NCBI GenBank assembly: GCA_907163375.1
Contig: CAJQUW010011280.1
Coordinates: 496,001 to 560,000 of the forward strand
Origin: Prostheceraeus crozeri
Lineage: Eukaryota > Platyhelminthes > Polycladida > Euryleptidae
Length of the DNA stretch: 64,000 bases
Direction of reading: 5' to 3'
A model generated the notes under the pieces. That model was not told where the DNA came from, ran no database searches, and saw only the letters and a program-made list of their open reading frames with translations. Below are positions 14,501 through 29,500 of the stretch, in pieces. Position 1 is the first letter of the stretch. The number at the start of each line of letters is the position of its first letter. Position numbers and translations under genes: made by a program.

Positions 14501-17500
14501 AAACTTTTTTACCCAATTGCCCCCAAGAGATTTATTTCCCAACAAACGCGCCCATATTTTATAACACATTTTAGAACACTTTTGTACGGAGAGCTGTGCT
14601 TTAAACATACACAAACAAGAACAGAGTCATCTAATAATACATATATACAGCAATGGAAGACTTGTGGGTAGGTTTTTGAAGCCATTGTCTTTATGTTTGT
14701 CCAATGATCGTCAATTAGAACCTGAAATCTCCGCGATTCACAATTTGCAGATTCTCTCGCTTTTTCTCGAGAATTTCAACGACAGCACTGACGCCGCATT
14801 CAAGTAAATAGGTTGACGGAAACGAAAGATTGCATGATAAGCAAACCATTAATGTCAAACAAGGCTTCTGCAGAACCGTCGCACCGCAATTCACGCAATT
14901 TCTCTTGCAAATTTGAAATGCAAAAGCCCCGTTTCCCCCCCCCAACTCCCCCTTCGTCCTTATGCCCCCCAGACAAAGTATGACACAGATTCAAATGTAA
15001 AATAAGTTGTTTCTAAATTCCGCAAATGCAAGGAGACCTGTCTCCTTGTAAATAATTTCCTTATAGCAACACGCATGGAAAATAAAGTGAAAAAACTTAC
15101 TGTAGTCTGATTTTCTTCATCAGCCTTGGTCTTCTCATTCGCAAGTTCAGTTTTCTGCGCATTAAGTCTTTCTATTTCTTCTTGAAGTGATGCATTCTCT
15201 GTAAGGGAATTATCAATCTTTGCGTGATCAGCAGCTAAATGTCTAATTGCTAGATTGAATGAAAAATCAATCAGTTTCACAAAATATTTGTGAAATTGGT
15301 TGATTTTAATTTTCATTTACGCATGAACTGATTTGTTTATTGCATGCAAAAGCACATTAAGAAATTAAAATTAGGAGTTAACTCAATATTCGACGAAATT
15401 GTGAGAATTAGCAAATAACATTAATAAATTGATCAAAAAATTTTGCAAAACGTCTGAACTTCGGCTTGAGCGTCGTCTGTTTAATCCAGTTTCCAATGCT
15501 GTAAAAAATGCATTCGGATAAAATGTTTGGACACCCTGGGACCTACTGAATCTGAAGAACAATGTTTAAAATTTTCCATGCACCCTGTATAGCCGGGTTA
15601 TTTGTTTCAAAATGGCTATTACTCTTCTAAAAGTCCAATTGCTAGTTTCTCAGCATCATACCCGCATGATTTTGATGTCTAACTAAATATTTTGCAGGTC
15701 AAGAAATCTCGTGAAATAAGTTGGAATGTGATCCAATTAACGCATATGCCGCAAGTGAGAGAAAATAAATAATTTAATATTTAATAGTCTATTCAGTATT
15801 TTAATATTTTAATAGTCTACGGCTACCAAGATTTTTTTGTGATCAAATTGTTCAAGTCTGAGTCATATTTCATTTACCAAGCAATCGTACACCTGGCAAG
15901 ATGTAATGTGTTTGCGCTCACTATTGGTCGAATGTAAGGACGTTGAAATGTTTCACGCTTACGCTTTTGCTCTGCTTGCAAATTCGCCGACATTTGTTCC
16001 TCGAGTAATTTCAGTACTTTGCTTTGTTCTTCAAGTTGTTGTTCAGTAGTCTCGGAAATTGATTTGAAGTTCTCAATTTGTTCTAATTGGCGTGACACTT
16101 GAGCGGTTAAATCTGAAAAGGAAAAATTTAAGAAATCAAGAATCTGATTGAGAAAAATGGTGGAGTAAAACTACAAATTGCTGACTAGTTAATGCACTTA
16201 CTAGATTTTTCAACTTCTAATTCCTTCAATTGTTTCTTTAGATGTTCGATTTCTGAGGCAGCAACATCAGCTTCTATATTAGCTCCTGCATCCGACGTAT
16301 TCTTCCTCTTCCCAGATGCATCAAGAGACAATGTAGCTTTTTCTTGCTGTAATTAAAAGTCGCAAAGCCAGTCTGCTGCATCTTAAAATTGTGAATTTAT
16401 CCGAGAAGAATTAGGAAAATATAGCTACCCACCTTGCAATAAAAATACCGGTATGACTACTTAATGTTAGTGAAGAAAAGTGACTCGCGTTTGGAATGTG
16501 TCGATGAGTGAGAAAAGTAAACGGCTATAGGGCATGTTCGAGAAATCAATATTGAAATTCGTAAGCTCATATATAATTAGGGTCTACTTTGATCAGAATT
16601 CTGAGCATCAGCTGCTGACGACGCAATACATGCTGAATTTATTCCCCACTACAATGCTTCAACACGAACTTCACCAATATGTACATTAGTACTTAATATT
16701 CAATTATATCTGTACCAATAAGCTGTAATTTGCACTGACGATAGTTGCACTAAGATTCTGCCTATTTACGGAGGAGGCCCGCACCAATGAGACTTATCTG
16801 CAAAACAGTGGCGTGAACATGATTTGGTGGTACTATGGGTGAAACACAACACAAAGTGACTGTATATCATGTACTTTACAATTATCATAACGTAATTTTG
16901 AGCATTTATTACAAGGCAATGATTGATTTTCTTCAGAATCGTTGAAAAATTACATTGCTCATTAGAAAAACAAGAGGTGATGGACTGAGTGCAACTTAAG
17001 GGTATACTTTTGCAGATACGAATTTTGACCAATCCCGATGTCTCGAAGCTACAACCACTTTCGGTCTGCTAATTTTTACAGAGATTCATGGAAAATAATT
17101 ATCTTTGCCTTTTCATATCTTTTCGCAACTGTTGCAGTCCCTTCCTCTGCATTTTAAAAAAGACCACAATGTTTTCTGGTTTGTATGTGGACATTATGAC
17201 AGTTTAACGTCACTACTCCCCCATACTGAGGGCTTGGACAGTGCTGACATAGTCAGACTTTTGGTCTGGAGCATTGTAATCTTTTATTCCGGATGCTCTT
17301 CATGACGACTTCCAATGACACTCGGGGCTCGACCAATGAACCGAAAGATTGCTAGGTCAAGCACTTAACCACTGTGTCACGGAAACCTATGGGGACACTA
17401 TGTATCATTATGACCAACTAACAATCATCAAATATTGAAAGCAATGACTGAAGAGAATGTTCTTACCTCCAATGTATTCACTTGTTCCTTGGTTGAGCTG

Positions 17501-20500
17501 AGCTCTTTCTGCAGGTCATCACATTTCACCTTTTCATCATCTAGAGACTTCTTTAGCTCGCTCATTTCTTTTGCCCAATTTTCGCCATGCTCGGTCATCA
17601 AGCGCTTTTCATTTGACAGATTATTCTTTAAAATTTCACACTCACGTTGCAAATCAGCAATTTGACTTGTGAGCACTGCCCTTGATTCGTTATCCCTTCT
17701 TTCTAGGGCATTTTCTATCGACCTCAAATTGGTCAACAGCATCTCCTGAAAGGATGAGACATCTGACAATGATTCATGCAGAATGACGACCGAAAACAGT
17801 CGCTATCTTAAAAATTATTTGCCACTGTCTCCCATGCTGAAAAAAGGCTCATTCTCAAAATAGTGATTCAAGATTTATTTATTACTCACTACTCATTCAT
17901 TAATAATTTAATATTATTGTAATACTTATAATATCATTCATCAATGCACTTTCTAGCGCTCGGGGATGATGAAAGTCCAATAATCTTCAATATAATTTGA
18001 ACAAATCATTACCTCTCCTACACATCTGCCCATAGCAAAATGTCACGAGACGTTGGTGCATGTTCTCCCCAAAGTGAGGATTATCATTAAGCTGCGTCCT
18101 TAATGCGGCTTAAATTTTAATTCATGTGAGAAAACATTTTTGTTCCTATCTGCGTAAATTCATTTCTCGAGACTAGCAATACAACATCCAACACGAATCT
18201 GACATCCTTTTCTGTTAAATATCTGATCATTAAATTGAAAACATGTCAATCTTGACGAGGACACTGGTTCTTGGCAAATCGAGTTCATCATTAAGTCTCA
18301 TCCCTGATGTCTTCGAATTGTTTTTTTTGCAGCTTCAACATGGTCAATATTACCATAATCTCATTCGGGCGATCACTTCCCAATTAAAAAATCAGGGCTC
18401 TTTAAAAGAGAAAGAGTTTATGATAATTTGAAACGCAGTCACTCTGACCCACCCTGCAGTTATTTCCACGAAAAATGTGAGGGTAAAACTTGAATACATA
18501 TCGATTCCCTTAAATGTCAACTTACCTGAGTATTTCTTTGACGCATGTAGCTGTCCAATTCTCCTCTGATTTGAGTTTCAGCATTTCTCAGACGCTCGTT
18601 TTCGGAACGCAAATGGTCACATCTCACTTCAAGTTGACTAGCTCTCTCCACTTTGACCTTCAATTCCGCACGCATATGTTCGCCATCGCGTTCAAATTTC
18701 GCAACACTAGCTGTATATTTACTATTCATCTCACGCAAGATATTTATTTCTTTTTTATAGTTATTGACATTGATATCTAGAGTCTTGAATTTTTCCGATG
18801 AATGTTCTAGTTTTGTCGATAGTTTCGCATTTGTTAGGCGTAAATCGTTGTTTTCAGTTCTCAATTTCTGGATAGTTGCATCCTGAATTTTTTCATGCTC
18901 TAGCCGGTCTTCACGATATGTTTTGAAATCTTCTTGTAATTCCAATAAGGTCGCACGATTTTCTTCGAGTTGTTGGAGTTTTAAAGGTGACACGAGCTGA
19001 CTGCTTCGCGTTGGAGAAGGTAAACTGGTGTCTGCAGTAGTAATGTTGGCCTTCTCACTAGGAACTTCAACCATTTCCATGGATTCATTTTGCTTACTGA
19101 TGGCTGATCTGTCTGCTGTGAACGATAACTCAGACAAATCAACTCCATTGTGAGACAACAACATCTTGTACATATCTCGCTGCCGAGTTACAATTTCCAA
19201 CTGCAATTGAGATTATGTTTCGATTAAGTGATGGTCATGAATCATTTCAGTATAAAAAGAGGTGAGATGTAATGTAAACTTATAATCAAGAGTTAGGACG
19301 ATAGTGCAATGACTTACTGTGCTTTTGTGACGCTTTTCGAGCAACTGAATAGTTTCATACTGGCTGCGGATTTCTTCAAGCTGATTGGCTAGCTCTGCTG
19401 ATCTGCAAAAAAACTTTCATTTACATACATATCTTGGATTTCCGTATGAAGGCAAAGTACACATGATTGTTAACTGTTCAGTCATTGCAATATTGACGAG
19501 ATGAAATTATCAAAAAATTGATATTTTAATCATAAAACAATCTTCGAGGAAAAGGATTGACAGGAATCTTACAATAACAGTAGAGAAAATCTAGGAAACC
19601 AATTTGTGTCTATGGAAAACCGTCTCTTCGACGAATTTGCTGCTTGATAAATCTCTACAGACCATCAATAACTTTGGCTAGCTGAATAGTATCAATAAGA
19701 GGCATTTGAGATCAATCTAAATTTGCGTAGAAAATATAAAAAAATCAGGAATAAGCATTTCTAAAATGTTCTTTATTTTTTGTTATAGACCTTATTATAA
19801 TTCAGCCATCTATTTGGTCATCGTCTGTAGAAAGACACAGAAGAAGGTTATGTCACTAGATTTGTCAGATTATCTGATTTAACTTTATACATCCTTTGGC
19901 AAGAACAAAACCCGAGAAGTGGGCAATAACCTTTGTCTCAAAAACCAAGGAATACAGTGTACAAAAATATGGCACTCAAATAACTCAAATTTGTCATACA
20001 TGGGTACTTACTTATCTTCTTTTAATGCATTTTCTTGTTCCTCGCAGCATTCAGTAAGATCTCTCACTACTTCGCGAAGCTTCATATTTTGCTCTTGCAT
20101 TGCTCGAATACCGGTGACTTTAACTAAGCCTTCCGATATCAAAGTTTCGCTTTGAAGTGCTCCTTGTCCATCTCTTGAAGTAGATGACACGTTCATTTCA
20201 TCACCTGGCATCTCATCATCATCTATTACAATGCCACCTCTTGCGCGCTCTAATTCCTTTAGCAAGCTTTGAACCTACAAGTAGGCAAAATATAGTTTTT
20301 CACTTCCAACTCACCGTGGGATCACAGCTGTGTAACGTCATACATCATTTTGTTACAACATATCTTCAGAAGTTCAACCATCTTGTCTGAATTTTAAAAC
20401 ACACGCGTGTGATCACTTGATTTTAGTACAGTTGACAGTGAACATGATTGCTTTTGGGGGACGATGATAATGAAAATTAAAGTTCAGAGCAAATATGTGT

Positions 20501-23500
20501 TTATTAAAATATCTTCGATACCAGCTCGACAGTCTGATTGGAGAAGAAGAATGTTTTTAGGAGCATGGTGGACAGAAAAGCGTCGTGACGCTGCCATTAA
20601 CCGGTGTGAAGCATTGATTCCGTCCAATTCCAAGCCGTTGATCAGTGTCCCGATTCTGAATTTTTGCAGAATTCGCCCCTCGGCAATTTTTTCGCGCCTA
20701 CCACAACATTCTCATAAGTCAAGTTTTCCGCTTGAATTAAGTGTACCATACAATAGCACGCTTGTTACCATAAACCGTCGCTGTTATATTATGTTGATAT
20801 ATTGATCAATGCTTTGTTCAATTTATTAACATATCATCATCATTTTATGATCGCTTCATTTTCATGTAATACAATTCACCTATTTATACAAAGTATGTAT
20901 TTATGTTATTAACAAGTATCAAGAAAAACCAAATATATCCAGTCAATCTTGTACATTATTGAAAATTCTAGCAGATCCGTTCAGTTTGGGGATTTTGTAG
21001 GAACACCCTGGTTCATCGGTTACTTTTCGTTTCATAAGTTCTCGAAAAACTTTGTCAGTGGCCTTCTGCTTCCGCTCATCCACCCTCTTTTCAATCAGGT
21101 GCTTCCTGTACTTTTAGCATTTTCTTTTTCTGGTCCATCAAAACTTCGATTTTAGCTTGCTTAAATTCACTTTCTTTCAGACGCTTATTCGACCTCTTTG
21201 CCTCTTCGAGTGACGGATACATATCCTTCATATTTTGCAGTCTCTTTTCTTTCTCCAACCTCAGTTGCTCTGCTTTGAGCCGCTCGCCGTACGCAGCGTG
21301 GGCGTTGTAAAAATGCTCCATCAAACTACTATAGATGGGCAAAGGACTAGTGTTCTTATTCATCGCGCGTAGACACGACTTGCTAACAGCTAAAGTCCTA
21401 ACAGTTTCTTTTCTGAGGTTCGATCTCTTCTTCGTAATTATGTCAGGCAGCATGCTATTGCGGTAGACATCTGCATTTGCGGTAGAATGATAATCATCGC
21501 TCGTGCCAATTTCACAAATGTGGGGAAGCTCCTCTCAGAATCCGTGAGAGGCGAACTTTGTCGGAGTCGAGCCACAACTTCCAATGAAGTTCTTTCTTCA
21601 GGACTGATGACACTCGGCAACAGATCAGCAGCAACATTGACCCAATGCTCAAAGTCAGGACTCGCTTGGTCTTGTGGCGCTAGAAGTCATTCCCGAATGG
21701 CAAGTAGTCCAAAAGGTTAGCGGTGCCTTTCTCGAAGAAAGCGTGTGCTTGTTTCTGGACGGTTGACTGATCACTAGCTGAAAGAGCATTAAACGATTTC
21801 TGGGCATCTGATCCAAGTGAGATGTTGTAGAGACCTAACCAAATTTCATCCTTTACATCGATCTTCTAAGCAGGTGTCGGTAGTCTGGTCGGTTTGACAA
21901 GACATAAGTAAGAGGCATATACGTGTCATGTGTTAAACGTAAATTAGACACATGTTAAATTGATAAATAGGACTTACATATATACTGTCCGGATTTCATT
22001 GTGAGGCTATTATAAATGCTAATTGAAATATTGCCTCTATCTAGTAGGCCTACACTATCATACGCTCTGTGTTTGAATATCAAACAATGTCGCTTTTCAT
22101 TCATGCTTTTTTGTAATATTTCTTCTGAAGCGAAAATGTAAATAAAAAACATAACATTACCTACGATTTGAGGTAAGACAAATTTAGAATTGCAATAATA
22201 GTACTGGATGGCATAAAATGATTTTTTACACTACATCTTTGATAATTCGATTCAAATTTAGTAAAAATGACTAGTAGAAGAGACAAGTAGAAAAGCCGTA
22301 CATCAACTTTTACTATACATACTTGCACATTCAGGTCATTGATCTGAAGCTTGGATCGTTTATAAGCCCTTTCTAAATATCGACTTCGTCTTGTTTGTTC
22401 CTCGTAGTCATGTTGTATTATGCTGATACGCTTGCTCGTTTCATCAACTTCAGTCTTCAGCTCTTCATTTATCGCTTGAGTCTGCTCAAATTCTTCCCTC
22501 TGTCGACGAAGAACAGGCGCCTTCTCCTCAATTTCTGCCAATATTTCTTGCATATGATCCTGTAAACCAAGATTAACACAAAACTCACCGATTTAAGCAA
22601 GCAATTTTCATCATCCGTGAGAACATAGAAATTGACTTACACATCAATAATTATGAAAACCCTACACATGGTTTTATGACAGAACTCTCACCTTTACGAA
22701 AATGTAGATGTTTTAATCCAGTGTTTCCCAAGCTGTGGTGCGCGTACCACTGGTGGTACGTGGAGACGTTTCAGGTGGTACGTGTGAAACATTCTGTACA
22801 TGGCAATTTTTCATAAATTTACGAGCCAAATCACTTTCTGCTGTTTTCGAAAATTGAAAGTTCAATTAGACAGTTTCTGGCAGTGACTCGTGAAACATCT
22901 ACGGTTTCGACTCCTTTCAAAATCAGCAAAATTGTATATGATCGAAATAAGTACCTAGCTTTATAGAGTGACTGAAAATTGATTTCATTATGGCAACTTC
23001 CTAACTTTCAATGATTGCAAAGATGGCATACAGTGTATATAGCCTAAGCTTTGTAGTTTCTCTACAACACCAAGTTTTATTTTCTTAACTAAACGTCATA
23101 ATCATAATCACGATTATTGCTATTATTTTCTGGATAATTTTGCATGGTGGTACGCGGCAGAGATTCCGGCTGTCAAGTGGTACGCGCTGAGAAGAAGTTT
23201 GAGAAACACTTTTTATCATTCATAGATATCATAATCTACTAGGTCTATGAACAGGGTGAAACATTAATTGGATTTTTATTCTTCTGATTTGTTGTTGATA
23301 CCGAGTTTTACACTTGTGGATTTGGATAGATTTGACTTTATTATACAATGTACATATATAATGATTATCATTTTTCGCGCATTTCTGTTGAGCTGTGTCT
23401 TCGTAAAATTTAATCCACCCTGTCAAAAATTCAAACAAGGCCAGAACACAATTTCAATTTTGTTTTTATTCATTTCGCCATGTTTCGGGCGTAGGCGACT

Positions 23501-26500
23501 TGTCCACCACTAGGCTTAAAATTGCAAAAATATTTGTGAACGAGTTACAAAATACAAATTTTTGTTGCACACTAACAAGCACATGACATTTAATCATAAT
23601 ACAGATTGAAACCGGCCATGCATGGCATGTCAGATCAGTACAACACTAGCATTGAAGCAGGAACTGTGTTAATTAGAATATTGAAATATAAGACTTTCTT
23701 CAGCTAAAATTTCGGGGATTAATGGGCGAATAAGGAAATGCGAACATTTTGACTATGATTGTGATCTCGTTGCGATCAGTGATAGGTACTATCAAATACG
23801 ATTTTATATAGTAGTATAGATCAAGAATGATTTCATACATTAGACTATGAATCGACCATTCTGCTGAGTTATGCATGTTGCATGCAGGAATATAGATAAT
23901 AGTCATTGCCTTTTCATTTAAAGCCAAACACACCAACATGAAACCAACACGGAACCAAATTGTCTCTTTTACATGCACTGAACACGCGTGTAGGTTGCAT
24001 TTAATGATGATTATTAAAAAATTTTGTCCTACCTGAATTCTGTCACACCAACATGAAACGTCTTTAGTGCATTTTGTCGAAATTATGCGTGAGAAGCTGA
24101 ATTCAATTAGACTACTGACAAATGACACTTCTCCATATAGAATAAGGAAGTGTGATTGATAGACATATCACGCATTTCAGAATTTGAACCTGAACTATAC
24201 ACTTGATGATATTTTTCCCAACTGATGGAAAATTTCAGCTGAAATTTAGAGTCAAATGCTGATATACACGATGGATGAATATGTCTTGAAGTGCAGCATT
24301 GAAGATCAACCAGAACCAACAGCTCGCTATATTGTAGAGTCAATTCTTTGTAAATTGTTTTACGCATTCAAACCATCAACGAACTTATCATTATTAGAGG
24401 TATGATGAAGATAATATTAAATTCAGATCTGAAAAATTCCTAACGCATAAACTAGTGCGATTAGAAAAGGTACGTATTGTTCTACCTGTAGTTTGAGAAA
24501 AATCAAACCAAATTGTCTCTTTTACATGCACTCAACACGCGTATAGGTTGTATTTAATGATGATTACTAAAAAAATTCTGTCCTACCTGAAGATGTTTAT
24601 TTTCTTCTTTCTTTATCTCCAATGCATTATACATGTCAACATATTCGGTGTAAATTTGCGTCAAGGTTTTGCCTCGCTTGAGTAGTCGACTAGCCGCAGC
24701 TGCAGCAGGAGCCATCCGTTCTACTTCACTATCAGTTAGACCTCTTTCTTTATATTGATGCAGCAAAGTATTCGCATTTTCCACCTCTTCACGCATTGAC
24801 TTCAACTCTTCTCTCTGTTCTTCAACTTGGGACTGCAGGTAAGTTTTCTCTGCAATAGATGTCTCTCGGAGCTGTGAATAGTCTGAAATGAGATTTAATC
24901 ATTAAGAACATCTTCAGCAACCGTTTAACAACAATCCACATGATTGACTAAATGCAAAAAGTGCTGACGAATCTAAGGGTACATACAGCATTATTTGAGA
25001 GAAATTGAAATGCATGATGCTGATTGGTGAGATGAATTGAGTAGTTTGAGAGTGGCCTGAGCAGAAAAATCTTGCACAGAAAGGAAATTGCTTTGCTCCT
25101 TTTGCCTCGATCAAAAACTCGGCTAAATATAATGTTCAGTGAATGCAGAATAACATTCTGAAATATCTGCTTCCAGGGTTTCAAAATTTGATAAAATATA
25201 TGAATTTTGCTTAATTTCTTTATAATATGAACAAAAGCTGTGACTTTAATGAACATTTTTATACCCTCAACAAGACCCACGGCAAGCCTGGTAAATCTCA
25301 ATGAACGAAACGCACGCTTAGGATTTCTAAAAGGCTGTCCTGAAACGTTGTGCAGTTGGAGAATAACTTGACTGGTTTTGTAAAAATAAGGCACACGTCA
25401 TTTACGTAAGCGAATAGAAGTAATATTATTATCGATAAATTACTCTAAAAATTCGATGTAGCTTATAATATCATGAAGTGAAATTCACTGATTTCTATTT
25501 TCAATGGTCAATCAATGAAATAATTTAAGGTCCTATTGCCAAGTTGTAGAAAGCTTCAATGATTCATAGCAAACAGGATTGAGATCATATTTGATTCATA
25601 TCTGCTTATAAATATCAACTTTTCCTTCGATATTTCTGTCGACAGTTACACGTTTCCCTGAAACACAGTGAAGAAGAGGATGCTGACGGATGACAATAAA
25701 ATGATTGCCATGGATTGATACCAAAATTTTCAATTAATGACCAGTGTGAAAAGGGTGACAATGAATGACCTTTTATAATCACTTCCGGGCAACATTTGTG
25801 TCCATTGTAGACAAACAAAATTTCAGAAAATGTGGACCTCGGACTTCATCTGATGAACAAAACAGATAGGTAAACTGCCAATGGAAAATTTTCATTATAA
25901 AATTCTCCATTACACATCAAATCTCTTAGAATTTTTTGAATCTCTCACATTTCAAGGTCCGTGTTATTTTACTCGACTAGAATCTTGTGAGCAAGAGGAC
26001 TTAATAAAATGAAGAAAATATGCAAATTTTCAGCAAGCAGCAATTTTTGATTAAGCAAAAATAAGCTTACTTATGTGAATACATTGTATGTACTCGGCTT
26101 TTTCACAGAGACTACAGTTTCACTTCACTTTCACACGGCTGTTTTCAGTCCACCTTTAACAACACGGGTCCAGTACACCAAAACGGGACCGAAAGCAATA
26201 AAAACAATATTGCTGTACAATAATAAAATCATCACGGTAGTGCAAGCTTGTATAAACTGGAAGCCTCAAACTTCATGAAGAGAAATCTGATTATTTTATG
26301 ACAGAAACATTTCTAAATTTTTCGAACTTTAAGGAAACTTCATAGTTGATTAGTCTATATCATGATGTAGAATTAGAATATTTACCATCACTGGCTTGCT
26401 TTACGATTCTTTGCAGTTCTTCAATGGCCTCTTCGTATTTTCCATCTCTGGATTCCAATTCAGACGCTGTTTTCTGAAAAATATAGAAATGATGAGTGAA

Positions 26501-29500
26501 GTACAATGTGTACAATGTGCAAATACTTTTCACATGGTCTGATGTAAATTATGCAGTAAAATCAACTGGTACTTTCATATACACAATTCAGCACTATGTC
26601 CCTTGTCATAAACACCGCTAGTATAGCATGGTGATTGCAATAATAGAGCACTGCAAAAAAAAGAAATTATTGTAAGAACTTAATAACAAACGTTATTGGA
26701 AAAGAAGAGCGCCAAGAAATGATGGATGCAATTGAAGCCGCCTATGAAAATGGTCAACTCATCCATGGTGACATTCTTCATCAAAAATTAGTGAAATCAC
26801 TTGAAACAAAAAGAAATTTTAACAAATACGATCATAATATACAAAATAATACAGAATCAAAAGAAATTGCAAGTATTAGAATGTATCAGAAGAAGCAGTT
26901 GATACAAAAATTGAACATTGAACAAGCACAGAAGCTGAAAGAAAGCTCGATTGCTTCCCTACGAGGCAAGATACTCTCGTCACTGACTTGAGCAATTCTT
27001 TAAACCATAATAAGCCATCATTCCCCACCGAGGGTCTGACATTTAACTTAGCTCCTACAACGAATGATAAAACAATTGAAGAATTCAATATTCATTTCAG
27101 TCGACTCATCTTCCAATCGAGACGGCAAAGTGTACTAAAAGATTATCACAATGAAAACTCGAATATCACTTCTGTTGTTCCAAAATATCCACGGCATACA
27201 AATTTGACAATGCCCGATCAAAATCTAGAACTTGAACTCAACACCTAAATCGAGCTCATCATAAAATCAGAGTAATTCTTGAAAGCAATTAAGGATGATC
27301 AGCATGCTCAAATTTGACGGAAACAAAAACACAAAAACCCCTCAATCTACAGAAAAAATATCTCACTACTCCCCCGAGCGATGAATGATGAGTTTTGTGT
27401 AGCGGAGAAAAATATATAACGACGCAGGACTCATCTATCCATCGAATGAAGAATCATACCTGAAAGTCAAGTACATAACTCCTAACACCACTGAGAGCAA
27501 AATCATTGTGACTGAGTGATGTAGCCGAATATATAACGAAGAGCTACATATAAAAAAATCAATATTGCCGAGATTTTATCATCTGATTAAAGCTCATAGG
27601 AATGCTGATTCATTGAAGATTAGACTGACCGTTTTAGCATGCAGTGGAACCAGAAAGCTTGCTTGGCAATTGAAGAGGCTCCTTACATCTTTACTCTCAA
27701 CAGCAACAGACACTATTAGAAGTAGCGCAGAATTGTGGCAGACAATGTCAAAAATATCTTCAAATCAGATTTTCCATGCCTGTGCAGCTTTCACGTCATG
27801 TACCCTTCCATCCGAACTCATGACGTGATTTGAAATGTCCAACAGAAACTAACACCAGAGTAGTGATGCACAAATCGGCGAATTGCAGGTGATACTTAGA
27901 AGAAACACATAATTTAACACATGCGAATTGCCGATTTTTAAGCAGCTCAAAGGATTGCTTATGAATGGGTTCCCATCTTTCTAGTTTAATGACTGTTCTT
28001 TTCATGGATAATATCGAAAGACAAGCCTTGCAACAGGGAGGACCCACTTACTGTTACATCATTTAAAATGTGACCTTGGATGATTGCTTTTTCACGAAAG
28101 ACAAAGGAACTACGATCGAATTTCAAAGCATTCTCAGCAACCAAGTGAAAACGTCCGATGTGTAATTGAACTCCTATAAAATGAAAATAATCTGAGTCTG
28201 CTAGACTTCATTGTATCAACCAAAGACAATTCAATATTCGAGTTTCACGAGAACAGTGCATCGAAGTATGTATTCCTCAATTATCACGCGAACATTTCAA
28301 GTTCACCAGCAGGGTGGCTAACGATTTCAATTTTGCAGGACTTTTGCATGATTTTTGAAGGATTTTTAAGAAATTTGCATGATCATTTTGTAATAATTTA
28401 TTATGCATCTCAGTTGATGGACAGTTCCAACAGCTGATTTCTGGTGTTGCTACAACTTATTAAGGAATGAATAATTATCGATACTGCAACAGTTGTCGCA
28501 CGTGGCGAATGAAGAAGAATCTTTGGCTGATTGGAATGTGTGCATTAAATTATCATCTGAGATGCTCAAACATCAAAAAGGGATAACGTCGCAATTTTCA
28601 TCATCTAACGTTTTTGACCAAATACCACTGGTTAAGACTACGAACCAGGACTTTATTCATGTTATTTTATCTATGTTGTTCTACGTGCTATGAAACTAAT
28701 GTACATATATGCTAAGTAAAAATTGTACATAGATCAAAAATAAAAAAGTTTAACCATTTCGTGATCATGAGTCATGACCAGCGCAGCGGTGCTTGGTCGC
28801 AAACGTTAGATGATGAAAATTACCAAGTTTCGCCTTATGATAATGGGTTGCAAAAAGGAAAAAGGAAAGAAGGAAGTGGACCTCTATGATCTCTGCTTTG
28901 TGTTGTCGATGAAATCAAAAAGAAAGTCGGCTATACAAAAAAGGTCCATAGCACATCCCTCTTTTCCTTCGAACTCTATGATTTTGTCATTAGATGTATG
29001 TATCTATTTGCTTGCTTCTCTGACCTACTGACCTGTAAAAGCTTCTCCTTCTAAATCCTTCCTCTTCTCATGGACAGACAGCTGTCATGGTGGCATCAGA
29101 CAAAAATAACATTTTACAAATACTTGGGTTCCTAACTTTGGAACCCATAAAGAGCACTTGCATCAAATCGTCGCTCCTGGAGTTCATCTATTTCTAAATC
29201 CACTTGGTCGGGAAGAAGGCGTAGCCACTTTCTTTCGGTTTCTTTTTCGGTCAACTGTACTTCTTTCCACAACTGTCGTCTTAGAATTGTTCAATATGGT
29301 CAAGATCGCAGGTACATTAATATTTTTATCAGAACCAGGAAACACTTAATCAGTACAACGAGCATTATTGTTCCCAGTACTTCTCTTGACTAAGGTGACT
29401 TTTTGTAGAATCGATTACAATTATGCAGGACTTTTGCACGATTTTTTGAAGGTCTAACCATTTTCAGGACTTTTGCAGGTTTTCAGGTTTTTGCATGATG

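Noticed and set aside
17320-17395. tRNA gene
   Set aside because: Pol III boxes are present, but the acceptor and anticodon arms do not pair; better explained as a SINE head.
23700-24128. 142-codon minus-strand frame
   Set aside because: Overlaps the duplicated intron segment and shows no protein-like pattern.
24948-25394. 148-codon minus-strand frame
   Set aside because: Hydrophobic and low-information, no family resemblance, lies within a TPR intron without splice context.
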